Positions 1 through 9,627 of a DNA stretch of 64,000 bases are shown in pieces. The DNA lies in NCBI RefSeq assembly GCF_001668615.1, contig NZ_LZMC01000113.1:1-64000 (forward strand), given 5' to 3'. The notes under the pieces were generated by a model, which saw only the letters and a list, made by a program, of their open reading frames with translations, had not been told where the DNA came from and made no database searches. The translations under genes and the position numbers were made by a program. This DNA comes from Mycobacterium sp. 1274761.0 (GTDB lineage: Bacteria > Actinomycetota > Actinomycetes > Mycobacteriales > Mycobacteriaceae). Each line of letters starts with the position of its first letter. Within the stretch, counting starts at the first letter, position 1.

Positions 1-276
1 CCGCACCTCATACCCGATCGTGAAGTCGACGGCGCGCACCCGCTTCGACCACATGGTCACCTGCAGTGGCGAATCCCTCAACCGCAGCTGGCCCTTGTAG
101 AGGATCTTGACCTCGTGGATGAGCAGCCCGGTCTCATCGATGACGTCTTCGAAAGGCTCACGCAGGAACGGGATTCGCGCCTCTTCGAGAATGGTGACCA
201 TGGTGGCGTGATTGATGTGCTGGTACATGTCGATGTCCGACCAGCGCACATGCACCGGCGCAGTAAACCCACTCAC
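1..276 (-). CDS. Acyl-CoA thioesterase, hotdog fold (3' part outside window)
   Basis: Only the first 92 codons are in the window. The N-terminus reads VSGFTAPVHVRWSDIDMYQH, followed by INHATMVTILEEAR. This is the pattern of 4-hydroxybenzoyl-CoA-thioesterase-type hotdog proteins, with the catalytic-loop Asp in SDIDMYQHINH, and it would hydrolyse acyl-CoA to acid and CoA in the cytosol. The GTG start at 276-274 overlaps the TGA stop of the glutamate dehydrogenase gene (GTGA), so translation is probably coupled. The Rv2476c-Rv2475c order of M. tuberculosis supports the identity. The true substrate is unknown. Confidence 0.85.
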   Translation of the reverse strand, partial: MSGFTAPVHVRWSDIDMYQHINHATMVTILEEARIPFLREPFEDVIDETGLLIHEVKILYKGQLRLRDSPLQVTMWSKRVRAVDFTIGYEVR

Positions 277-3200
277 CCAGAACTCCCCGTTCCACTCGTT
301 CGTGTCATGCTGCGGATTTGACGCGCCGCCACCGAAAGGGTTGCGAGGTCACGCTCACCGGACTCGTAGATCTCGTTCAACGTTCGCCGCGCCCGCTGCA
401 CACGCGAGCCGTTGGTGAGCGACCATTCCTCGATCTTCTCCTCGCCGCTCTCCTCTGGCTCGCCGACGGCAAGCACATCAAAGCACAGCGACCGCAACGA
501 CCCGTAGATGTCATCGCGAATCGCCAACCGCGCCAACGAATGCCAGCGATCATCGCGCGGTAGTTCCGACACGGCCGTCAGCAGACCGTCGGTGCCGAGG
601 AAGTCCATCAACGCGAAGTAGGTGTCGGCCACCTCCGCCGGATCACGGTCGACGATGTCGGCGATGTCGATAATGTCGAGCAAGCTGTACTGATACAGGC
701 CCGACGCCACGGTGTAGGCAAGACCCTCTGGCACACCGTGCGACGAGAAATGCTCGACCTCCTTCTCGACGATCGCCCTATCGTCCCCACGAAGCCACTC
801 CCGCATGCGCGGCGTCAGCTCGGCCACTTTCTTGGCGAACCGGTTGATTTCGGCGCCGACGGCCAGTGGCTGCGGGCGGTAGTTGAGCAGCCAGCGGCCG
901 GCGCGGTCGATCAGCCGGCGAAGGTCCAGCGTCAGGCGGTCCGTGATGTTGACGGCCGCGCCGGTGGCGCGGACCCCTCGCCACACTTCCTCGATCCGGA
1001 AGATAGCGTCGGTGGCGACGTAGGACCGCACCGCGTCGACCGGGCCGACGCCGACGTCCTCCATCACCCGGTACACATACGAGATGCCTGCGGTATCGAC
1101 GATGTCGTTGACCAGCATCGTGGTGACGATCTCGCGACGCAGCTGGTGCGAGCGGATCTCGGCCCCAAACTTGTCCCGCAATTGGGTCGGGAAGTAGCGC
1201 GGCAGCCGTGCGGCGAACACTTCCTGGTCGGGCAGGTCGCTGTCCAGGATCTGATCCTTGAGGTGGAGCTTCACGTGTGCCATGAGCGTGGCGAGTTCCG
1301 GTGAGGTCAAACCGATTCCGGCATCGGTGCGGCGGCGGATCTCCTTGTCCGACGGCAGCGCCTCGAGCTCGCGGTTCATCGCCCGCTCGGCTTCGAGGTC
1401 CTTGATCTGGCGGGCGTGTACGGGCAGCATGCTCGCGGTGTTCGCGCGGCTGGTGCCCATCAAGTCGTTCTGGTCCTTGTTGTCGCCGAGAACCAACTCG
1501 CAGACTTCGTCGGTCATCGACAGCAGCAGATTCGTCCGGTCGTCTGCGGGCACCTTCCCGTTGCTAACCAGGGTGTCGATCAAGATCTTGATGTTGACCT
1601 CGTGGTCGGAGCAGTCCACGCCGGCGGAGTTGTCCAGCGCGTCGGTGTTGATCCGACCGCCGGTGAGGTCGAACTCGATCCGGCCCAGCGATGTGACACC
1701 GAGATTGCCGCCTTCGCCGATCACCTTGGCGCGCACCTGGTTTCCATTCACCCGGATAATGTCATTGGCCCGGTCACCGACGTCGGAGTTGGATTCCGTC
1801 TCGGCCTTGACGTAGGTGCCGATGCCGCCGTTCCACAACAGGTCGACCGGCGCCTTGAGGATGCAGCGCAGCAAGTCGGGTGGCGGCAGTTCCTCCACAT
1901 CATCGTTGATGCCGAGAGCCGCGCGGACCTGCGGGCTGATCGGAATCGACTTGTGTTCACGGCTGTAGACGCCGCCACCCTCGCCGATCAGCGATCTGTC
2001 GTAGTCTTCCCAACTGGAACGCGGAAGTTCGAACAGACGCTTGCGTTCCTCCCACGACCTGGCCGCATCGGGGTCCGGGTCAAGGAACACGTGGCGGTGG
2101 TCGAATGCCGCGACAAGCCGAATATGTTGGGACAACAGCATTCCGTTGCCGAACACGTCGCCGCTCATGTCGCCGATGCCGACGACGGTGAAGTCCTCGG
2201 ATTGGGTGTCGTGGCCCATCTCGCGGAAATGGCGTTTTACGCTTTCCCATGCCCCCTTGGCGGTGATACCCATCGCCTTGTGGTCGTAACCGACCGAGCC
2301 GCCGGAGGCGAACGCGTCACCGAGCCAGAACCCGTAGGACTTGGCGACCTCGTTGGCGATGTCGGAGAAGGTCGCCGTGCCCTTGTCGGCAGCCACCACG
2401 AGGTAGGCGTCGTCGCCGTCGCGGCGCACCACATCCCTTGGGGTGACGACATTTCCGGTGGTCCGGTCGACGTTGTCGGTGATGTCGAGCAGGCCCGAGA
2501 TGAACAGCTTGTAGCAGGCGATGCCCTCGTTGCGTTGCGAGTCACGGTCGGCGGCCGCATCGCCGGTTGACGACGGGGGTTGCTTGACGACGAAACCGCC
2601 CTTGGCGCCGACGGGCACGATGACCGCGTTCTTGACCGCCTGCGCCTTGACCAGGCCGAGGATCTCGGTGCGGAAGTCCTCCTTGCGATCCGACCATCGC
2701 AGGCCGCCACGGGCGACGAAGCCGAACCGAAGATGCACACCCTCAACGCGGGGTGAGTAGACGAAGATCTCGAACATCGGCCGGGGCAGCGGGAGCTCGT
2801 CGATCAGTTGTGAGTTCAGCTTCACCGACAGCACGTTCTGTGCACGGGCCGAGTCATCGCGGCGCACGAAGTAGTTGGTGCGCAAGGTGGCCTGAATCAT
2901 CGACGCGAAGGCCCGCAGCACGCGGTCGGTATCCAGGCTTGTCAGCGCGTCGATGTCGGCCGAGACCGATGCCGCGGCCGCCTGGGCGGCCTTGCGGTCG
3001 GAATCAGCGGTCGGGTCGAACATCGCCTCGAACAACTCCACCAGCGCCCGCGAGGTGTGGGGGTTGCCGTTGAGGACGTTCTCGATATGGGCCTGGCTGT
3101 ACGGAAAGCCGGCCTGCCGAAGATATTTCGCGTAGGTGCGCAGGATCACGACCTGCTGCCAGGTCAGCCGCGCGCGCAGGACCAGTTCGTTGAACCGGTC

Positions 3201-5117
3201 GATCTCGGCGTAGCCGTGCCAGATCGCGGTCACCGCGTCGGCGAAACGTACTGCGGTGGCATTCCGCTCGTGCCTGTCGGACTCCTCGGGGATGTCGCTG
3301 AGCACCGAGATCTTGAACTGATAGATCCACACCGGCAGCCCGTCAGGTCGGCGCACGGTGAACGGCCGTTCTTCGAGCACGACGACGCCCATGGATTGCA
3401 GCATCGGCAGCAGATGGCTTAGGGACGCTGACCGCCCGCCGAGATACCAGGTGAGCTGCGCAGAGCCGCCGCCGTCCTCCCCTTCGGAGAACAGCAGCTT
3501 CACCGAATTGTCTTGCAGCTCTTCGATTATCGCGATGTCGTTGATCGCGGCGTCGGGCGCGACGGCTTGCTTGTAGACCTCGGGGAACGCCGTCGCATAG
3601 TGCTCGGCCATGGCCTGGTCGATCGATCCGGATCTCACTGCGCCGAGCAGCCGGTCACCCCAGGTACGCGCCGCCTCGGTCAGCAGGTCCTGAATACGCG
3701 TCTGGTTCCGCACCGATACGTCGACGTCGCGCGGGTGTGACCCCTTGGGCAGACGAACGGTGAAATGCACTACTGCCCATGGTGATTCGCTGACCCGAGC
3801 GGTGTATTCGATACTTTCGCCGCCGAGCTCGCGCACCAAGATGTCCTGCATCTCCAGCCGGACGACAGTGGTGTAGCGATCTCGCGGCAGGTAGACCAGG
3901 CAGGAGACGAAGTGAGCCAGCTGATCGGCGCGCAGGAACAACAAGGTGCGTCGCCGCGAGCCCAGGTCGACCACGGCCATCGCCAAGTCCAGCAGCTCGC
4001 GCGAGCTGAGCGTGAACAGCTCCGAGCGGGGAATGGTCTGGATGATGTCGAGCAGCAGTTGGGCCGGGTGGCTGGGGTCGCGTTGGGCCATGGTGATCGC
4101 GTCGCTCACCCGTCGCGAGATGAGCGGTATGTCCATCACATTGGCGTTCATGGCGGCGACGGTGAACAGCCCGACGAAGCGGTGTTCGACGGCCTGATGC
4201 CCGGGATGCTCCCGCACGACGACGATGTAGGGGTATGCGCCGTAGCGCAGGAAGCTGGGAATGGTGGCCTGCGCCAGCACCAGCAGGTCGTCGCCGTCGG
4301 TGAGCTGGGGAAGGACGTCCTCCCTGAACCGAAGGACGCCGAGCCGACTACCGGGGTCGACCGTGGCGTGCCCGTCCTGCACCGGGCACCGCTGATACCC
4401 CAGCAGCACGAAATGTCCGTCGGCGAGCCAGCGCAACAACGCGGCGACGTCCTTGCGGTCGGCGCCGGGAAACCGTCCCTCCGGATCGTTGTCGATCTCA
4501 TTGGCCAGGCCCAGCAGGGTGCCGGTCAGCGCGCGTGAGTCGAGCGAGACCTGACGCGCGTCGGCGAGCACGCTGGGCAGCAGCTGCTTGACCTCGGTGA
4601 GTGCCTTAGGGTCGGCGGACGAGCTCAGTTCGATGTGGATCCACGCCTCGTCGACGGCGTCGCGGAAGTTGGGTGACTCCGAGGCAGGCTGGATGTCGAG
4701 CAGCTCGCCGTTCGCGCCGCGCCGTACCCGCAGGATCGGGTTCATGATCGCCTTGTACGCAACGCCGAGCCGGTGCAGCAGGACCGTCACGGAATCCATC
4801 AGCATGGGGGCGTAGTCGGTGACGATCTGCATGGCCGACCCGAAGCCGGCCTCGTTGTCGGCGTATACCTCTGCGAGCGTCTGACCGGGTTGGCGCCGCC
4901 TCCCCAGCCGGTAGTGCGCGGCCAGCAGATTCGGCGACATCAGCTTCCCCGCGGCCGACATGTCGATGGGGCCGGTCACGGCGTCGGCGACGGGCGCGTC
5001 GCCGTGCGGACCGTGGTAGGTGGCGATGTAGGCCCGGGCGAGTTTGTCCAGCGTCGCGGGCGCGACCGTGAGTTGGGTCGGGCCGTCGATTGCCCCCGGC
5101 CCCGGATTGACCGTCAT
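273..5117 (-). CDS. gdh: NAD-specific glutamate dehydrogenase, large (L_180) class
   Basis: A 1614-residue protein matching the very large NAD-GDH class, which oxidatively deaminates glutamate to 2-oxoglutarate. The N-terminal half is the regulatory ACT-like region of this class. The catalytic core lies roughly at residues 740-1250. It has RGGLRWSDRKEDFRTEILGL, then VKNAVIVPVGAKGGFVVK with the active-site lysine region, VGIGDMSGDVFGNGML in the nucleotide-binding part, and LLWNGGIGTYVKA. Length is close to the M. tuberculosis enzyme (about 1620). The ATG at 5117 is the first start of the frame. It lies 39 bases after the stop of ettA and its stop overlaps the thioesterase start, so it sits in a minus-strand run. 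In mycobacteria this enzyme is a GarA/PknG target; that is family knowledge, not visible here. Confidence 0.96.
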   Translation of the reverse strand: MTVNPGPGAIDGPTQLTVAPATLDKLARAYIATYHGPHGDAPVADAVTGPIDMSAAGKLMSPNLLAAHYRLGRRRQPGQTLAEVYADNEAGFGSAMQIVTDYAPMLMDSVTVLLHRLGVAYKAIMNPILRVRRGANGELLDIQPASESPNFRDAVDEAWIHIELSSSADPKALTEVKQLLPSVLADARQVSLDSRALTGTLLGLANEIDNDPEGRFPGADRKDVAALLRWLADGHFVLLGYQRCPVQDGHATVDPGSRLGVLRFREDVLPQLTDGDDLLVLAQATIPSFLRYGAYPYIVVVREHPGHQAVEHRFVGLFTVAAMNANVMDIPLISRRVSDAITMAQRDPSHPAQLLLDIIQTIPRSELFTLSSRELLDLAMAVVDLGSRRRTLLFLRADQLAHFVSCLVYLPRDRYTTVVRLEMQDILVRELGGESIEYTARVSESPWAVVHFTVRLPKGSHPRDVDVSVRNQTRIQDLLTEAARTWGDRLLGAVRSGSIDQAMAEHYATAFPEVYKQAVAPDAAINDIAIIEELQDNSVKLLFSEGEDGGGSAQLTWYLGGRSASLSHLLPMLQSMGVVVLEERPFTVRRPDGLPVWIYQFKISVLSDIPEESDRHERNATAVRFADAVTAIWHGYAEIDRFNELVLRARLTWQQVVILRTYAKYLRQAGFPYSQAHIENVLNGNPHTSRALVELFEAMFDPTADSDRKAAQAAAASVSADIDALTSLDTDRVLRAFASMIQATLRTNYFVRRDDSARAQNVLSVKLNSQLIDELPLPRPMFEIFVYSPRVEGVHLRFGFVARGGLRWSDRKEDFRTEILGLVKAQAVKNAVIVPVGAKGGFVVKQPPSSTGDAAADRDSQRNEGIACYKLFISGLLDITDNVDRTTGNVVTPRDVVRRDGDDAYLVVAADKGTATFSDIANEVAKSYGFWLGDAFASGGSVGYDHKAMGITAKGAWESVKRHFREMGHDTQSEDFTVVGIGDMSGDVFGNGMLLSQHIRLVAAFDHRHVFLDPDPDAARSWEERKRLFELPRSSWEDYDRSLIGEGGGVYSREHKSIPISPQVRAALGINDDVEELPPPDLLRCILKAPVDLLWNGGIGTYVKAETESNSDVGDRANDIIRVNGNQVRAKVIGEGGNLGVTSLGRIEFDLTGGRINTDALDNSAGVDCSDHEVNIKILIDTLVSNGKVPADDRTNLLLSMTDEVCELVLGDNKDQNDLMGTSRANTASMLPVHARQIKDLEAERAMNRELEALPSDKEIRRRTDAGIGLTSPELATLMAHVKLHLKDQILDSDLPDQEVFAARLPRYFPTQLRDKFGAEIRSHQLRREIVTTMLVNDIVDTAGISYVYRVMEDVGVGPVDAVRSYVATDAIFRIEEVWRGVRATGAAVNITDRLTLDLRRLIDRAGRWLLNYRPQPLAVGAEINRFAKKVAELTPRMREWLRGDDRAIVEKEVEHFSSHGVPEGLAYTVASGLYQYSLLDIIDIADIVDRDPAEVADTYFALMDFLGTDGLLTAVSELPRDDRWHSLARLAIRDDIYGSLRSLCFDVLAVGEPEESGEEKIEEWSLTNGSRVQRARRTLNEIYESGERDLATLSVAARQIRSMTRTSGTGSSG

Positions 5118-5156
5118 GCCGCTCGCTCCTGACTCACCGCTGCGCCAGTGGCGACA

Positions 5157-6833
<1,677 letters not shown>

Positions 6834-6926
6834 GGAAGTTGTCGCGCCTCTCTGGTCTCGGTGCTCGCGGACCATCCTATGCGCGGACGCTGGCCGCCCC
6901 GACCTCGCCGTCAGCGCCGGCGCTGT

Positions 6927-7394
6927 TCACGCCGACACGGGCAGCACCCTCCCGGCGACAGTCTCGTCGGACTCAGCCGATTCGTCGTCATCTGCGGAGT
7001 CGTCGTCCTTGTCGGCGGTATCGGCACTGCTCCCAGCCGACTTCTGTCGCTCGATTCGGGTGGTGCAGCGCGACAGGTCGGGCCCGACCGCCGTGGCCCG
7101 CAGTTCCAACGACGAACGCCGGTTCCCGTCCCGGTCGTCGTACTCGCTGGTGTGCACGTATCCCACCACGATGACGGGATCACCCTTCACAAGCGAAGCC
7201 CCGACACCGGTGACCAGCTTTCCCCAGCAGTTGACCGAGACGTACAAGGAATTGCCGGGCTCCCACGTGCCATCGGCGCTGCGGCGGCGTGAATTGCTGG
7301 CCACCCGGAATTTGTAGACCGACTGGTCGCCGACCCGGCGCAGGATCGGGTCGGTGATGATGTTGCCGACGACGGTGATCGGTGTCTCGAACAT
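6927..7394 (-). CDS. ssbB: Single-stranded DNA-binding protein paralogue (SSBb-like)
   Basis: 155 residues. An OB fold occupies about residues 1-110 (MFETPITVVGNIITDPILRR, NCWGKLV, KGDPVIVVGYVHTSEYDDRDGNRRSSLELRA). It is followed by a low-complexity acidic Asp/Ser-rich tail. It lacks the DDDIPF-type C-terminal tip of the replicative SSB, and its position (Rv2478c neighbourhood, beside ettA and not in the rpsF-ssb-rpsR operon) marks it as the second mycobacterial SSB, thought to act under stress or in recombination. The ATG at 7394 has a good ribosome site (GAAAGGACA). The upstream gap of about 216 bases can hold its own promoter. Confidence 0.9.
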   Translation of the reverse strand: MFETPITVVGNIITDPILRRVGDQSVYKFRVASNSRRRSADGTWEPGNSLYVSVNCWGKLVTGVGASLVKGDPVIVVGYVHTSEYDDRDGNRRSSLELRATAVGPDLSRCTTRIERQKSAGSSADTADKDDDSADDDESAESDETVAGRVLPVSA

Positions 7395-7540
7395 GACTTG
7401 TCCTTTCGATGTGCTGTGGCTTTCGCCCTACACGGGCCATTCATCCGCTCGGCGCCGACAAACGGCTGCGATGTGGCCGGCAGTCGACAAGTACCTGTGG
7501 ATGAAGCGCCGACTGTGGATGGGCATCAGGCCTTGATCGC

Positions 7541-7597
7541 CGAAACGGAATTCCCGCACGCCCCTACTCGCACTTTTAGTGCAGGAATTCCGTTTCG
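7541..7597. repeat. 57-base hairpin repeat, copy 1
   Basis: Inverted repeat with 19-base arms and one internal mismatch. The left arm, 7541-7559, begins CGAAACGGAATTCC. The right arm, 7579-7597, ends GGAATTCCGTTTCG. The 19-base loop contains CTACTCGCACT. It lies 13 bases past the stop of the CopD/CtaG gene. A near-identical copy with the same loop length is at 39219-39275. It may act as a terminator or be a small dispersed palindromic element. Confidence 0.85.
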
Positions 7598-7610
7598 CGA
7601 CGAAGCAGAC

Positions 7611-9608
7611 TCAGCGAGCGTCCCTCTTGGCCAGCTCGGCCAGCATCGCGTTGTAGGCGGCCAGTTCGGCGTCGTCGTCGCGGTCGGCGGCCCGGTCCAG
7701 CCGTTTAGCCGTGCGCCGGTCACTGCGCGTCCACTGCACCAGCAACGCGATCATCACCACGACCAGCGGAACTTCACCGGCCGACCACGCGATTCCACCG
7801 CCCAACTTCTGATCGCCGAGAAGGTCTGTGTGCCAATACAATTGAAGAGACTTGTAGAAGCTCTCCCCCAGCACGCTGTTGGTGCTCATCAGCACCACAC
7901 CGAAGAACGCGTGCAGCGGCAGCGAGGCGAACACCATGCCCACCTTGCCCAGCGGCGGAATCGGCCGCGGCGTGGGGTCGACGCCGATGACCACCCAATA
8001 GAACAGGTATCCGCTCAGCAGAAAATGCAGGTTCATCGCGACATGTGCAGCATGGCTGTCAACCGCCGCGTCGAAAATCCCGCCGAAATACAGGCCGTAG
8101 AACCCGGCGACGAAGATGACCGTCGCGACGATCGGGTTGGTGAAGAACCGCGACACACGCGAATGCAGCGCCGCCAGAAGCCATTCGCGCGGACCCGGCG
8201 GCTCCGTCGTCCCCGCCGTCGGCAGTGCCCGCAACGCCAACGTCACGGGCGCACCGAGGACCAGCAGGATCGGCGTCAGCATCGACAGCAGCATGTGCGC
8301 GGCCATGTGCATGCTGAACATCGCAGGCATATACCGGCCCACACCCGATGACGTGGTGAACAACAACACCACGCAGCCGAGCAGCCACGCCACGATCCGT
8401 CCGGTCGCCCAGGCGTCGCCGCGCCGTCGCAGCCGTCGCACCCCCGCCAGATAGACCAGCGCCAAGACGATCGCCGCGGTCCCGAAAATCAGGTCGAAGC
8501 GCCAGTCCAACAGCACCCGCGCCACCGTCGGCGGCCCCGCGAAGTCATAGCCGATCTCGATCGCCGGGATCGAGGGATTGAAGATCGGCGGTGGCGGCGG
8601 TGGGGTGCGGCTCAACGCCACCGCGACGCCGAAGGTCAGGCCGAAGACGACGGCCTCGACGATCGCCAGCCGAATCAGGGCGGCACGGGCCTGCGAGTCG
8701 GCCTGCAGCGCCGCGACGCCGCTGCGCCGCTGACGCCACCCGATGGCGCCGAGCGTGCACAGCGCGACGGCCTTGGCGACGACCAACAGACCGTATCCAC
8801 CGTCGAACAACTCGGCGGGTCGCATCCGTACCAGCGCGTTGACCACGCCGCTGAGCGCCATCGCCACAAAGCACCACACGGCAATGGCCGAGAATCGGCG
8901 CGCCGCAAGGTCGGCGTGCCCGCCGCCCCGCAGCGCATGCACCAGCAGCGCCAGCAGGCCGCCGGCCCACACCGCGCCGGCGATCAAGTGGATCAGCAGG
9001 CTGTTGGTGGCCAGGTCGTGCGAGCCGCCCGTCGAGGAGTGTCCGGTCAGCCCCAGCGGAAGCAGTGTGATCAAGGCGCCCGCGAACAGCAGCGGCACCG
9101 GCGACCAGCGCAGCACCGGGATGCTCGCGACGGTGACGATCGCCGCCAGCAGCGCCGTCCATCGCCACGCCCCCGCGGTCTCGACCAGGCTAGCGACCGA
9201 CCAGATATCCGACGGACGCAGCCGAGACGCCAGCGGCTGACCCGTGACGTCAGAGACGGTCAGCGGCACCAGCAGCACCGCGGCCACCGTCCATACGGCC
9301 GACGCGACGGTGCCCAGCCGCAGCGCTCGGTAGCCGTCGACGTCCAGCACGCCGCTGCGCTGCGGCGGCACCATGAACGCGGCGAACATGAACGATCCCG
9401 CCGCGACAACCGCGGCGATCTCCCCCGCCGCCCGCACGAACGGCAGCCCGTACGTGGTAACCGGACCCGGATCGGGCAGGCCCGTCGCGGTCAGCGCGTC
9501 GGCCAGCGTCAACGCGGCCAGGCTCGCTGCCGTGACCCCGCTCAGCAGCGCGACGCCGACGAGCACGGGCCACACCGCGCGCACTCTCCGGGCCGACGTG
9601 ACCGTCAT
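7611..9608 (-). CDS. CopD/CtaG fusion membrane protein (copper handling / cytochrome oxidase assembly)
   Basis: 665-residue polytopic membrane protein. The N-terminal part (about residues 1-320) has many hydrophobic helices with conserved His/Trp positions, including GHSSTGGSHDLATNSLLIHL and AGAVWAGGLLALL, as in CopD copper-resistance proteins. The C-terminal part (about 370-640) resembles the CtaG/caa3-oxidase assembly family: MFSMHMAAHMLLSMLTPILL, HAAHVAMNLHFLLSGYLFYW and GVDPTPRPIPPLGKVGM. It probably moves or delivers copper across the plasma membrane for oxidase maturation. The start MTVTSARRVRAV (ATG at 9608) directly precedes the first membrane helix; the longer frame upstream overlaps plsB2 and is not used. 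It is 19 bases after plsB2 and probably cotranscribed. Confidence 0.87.
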   Translation of the reverse strand: MTVTSARRVRAVWPVLVGVALLSGVTAASLAALTLADALTATGLPDPGPVTTYGLPFVRAAGEIAAVVAAGSFMFAAFMVPPQRSGVLDVDGYRALRLGTVASAVWTVAAVLLVPLTVSDVTGQPLASRLRPSDIWSVASLVETAGAWRWTALLAAIVTVASIPVLRWSPVPLLFAGALITLLPLGLTGHSSTGGSHDLATNSLLIHLIAGAVWAGGLLALLVHALRGGGHADLAARRFSAIAVWCFVAMALSGVVNALVRMRPAELFDGGYGLLVVAKAVALCTLGAIGWRQRRSGVAALQADSQARAALIRLAIVEAVVFGLTFGVAVALSRTPPPPPPIFNPSIPAIEIGYDFAGPPTVARVLLDWRFDLIFGTAAIVLALVYLAGVRRLRRRGDAWATGRIVAWLLGCVVLLFTTSSGVGRYMPAMFSMHMAAHMLLSMLTPILLVLGAPVTLALRALPTAGTTEPPGPREWLLAALHSRVSRFFTNPIVATVIFVAGFYGLYFGGIFDAAVDSHAAHVAMNLHFLLSGYLFYWVVIGVDPTPRPIPPLGKVGMVFASLPLHAFFGVVLMSTNSVLGESFYKSLQLYWHTDLLGDQKLGGGIAWSAGEVPLVVVMIALLVQWTRSDRRTAKRLDRAADRDDDAELAAYNAMLAELAKRDAR

Positions 9609-9627
9609 GCACCCAGCGTATGGCTGG

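Noticed and set aside
1416..2570. Long plus-strand frame inside gdh
   Set aside because: Shadow of the GDH catalytic core; no start region or domain of its own.
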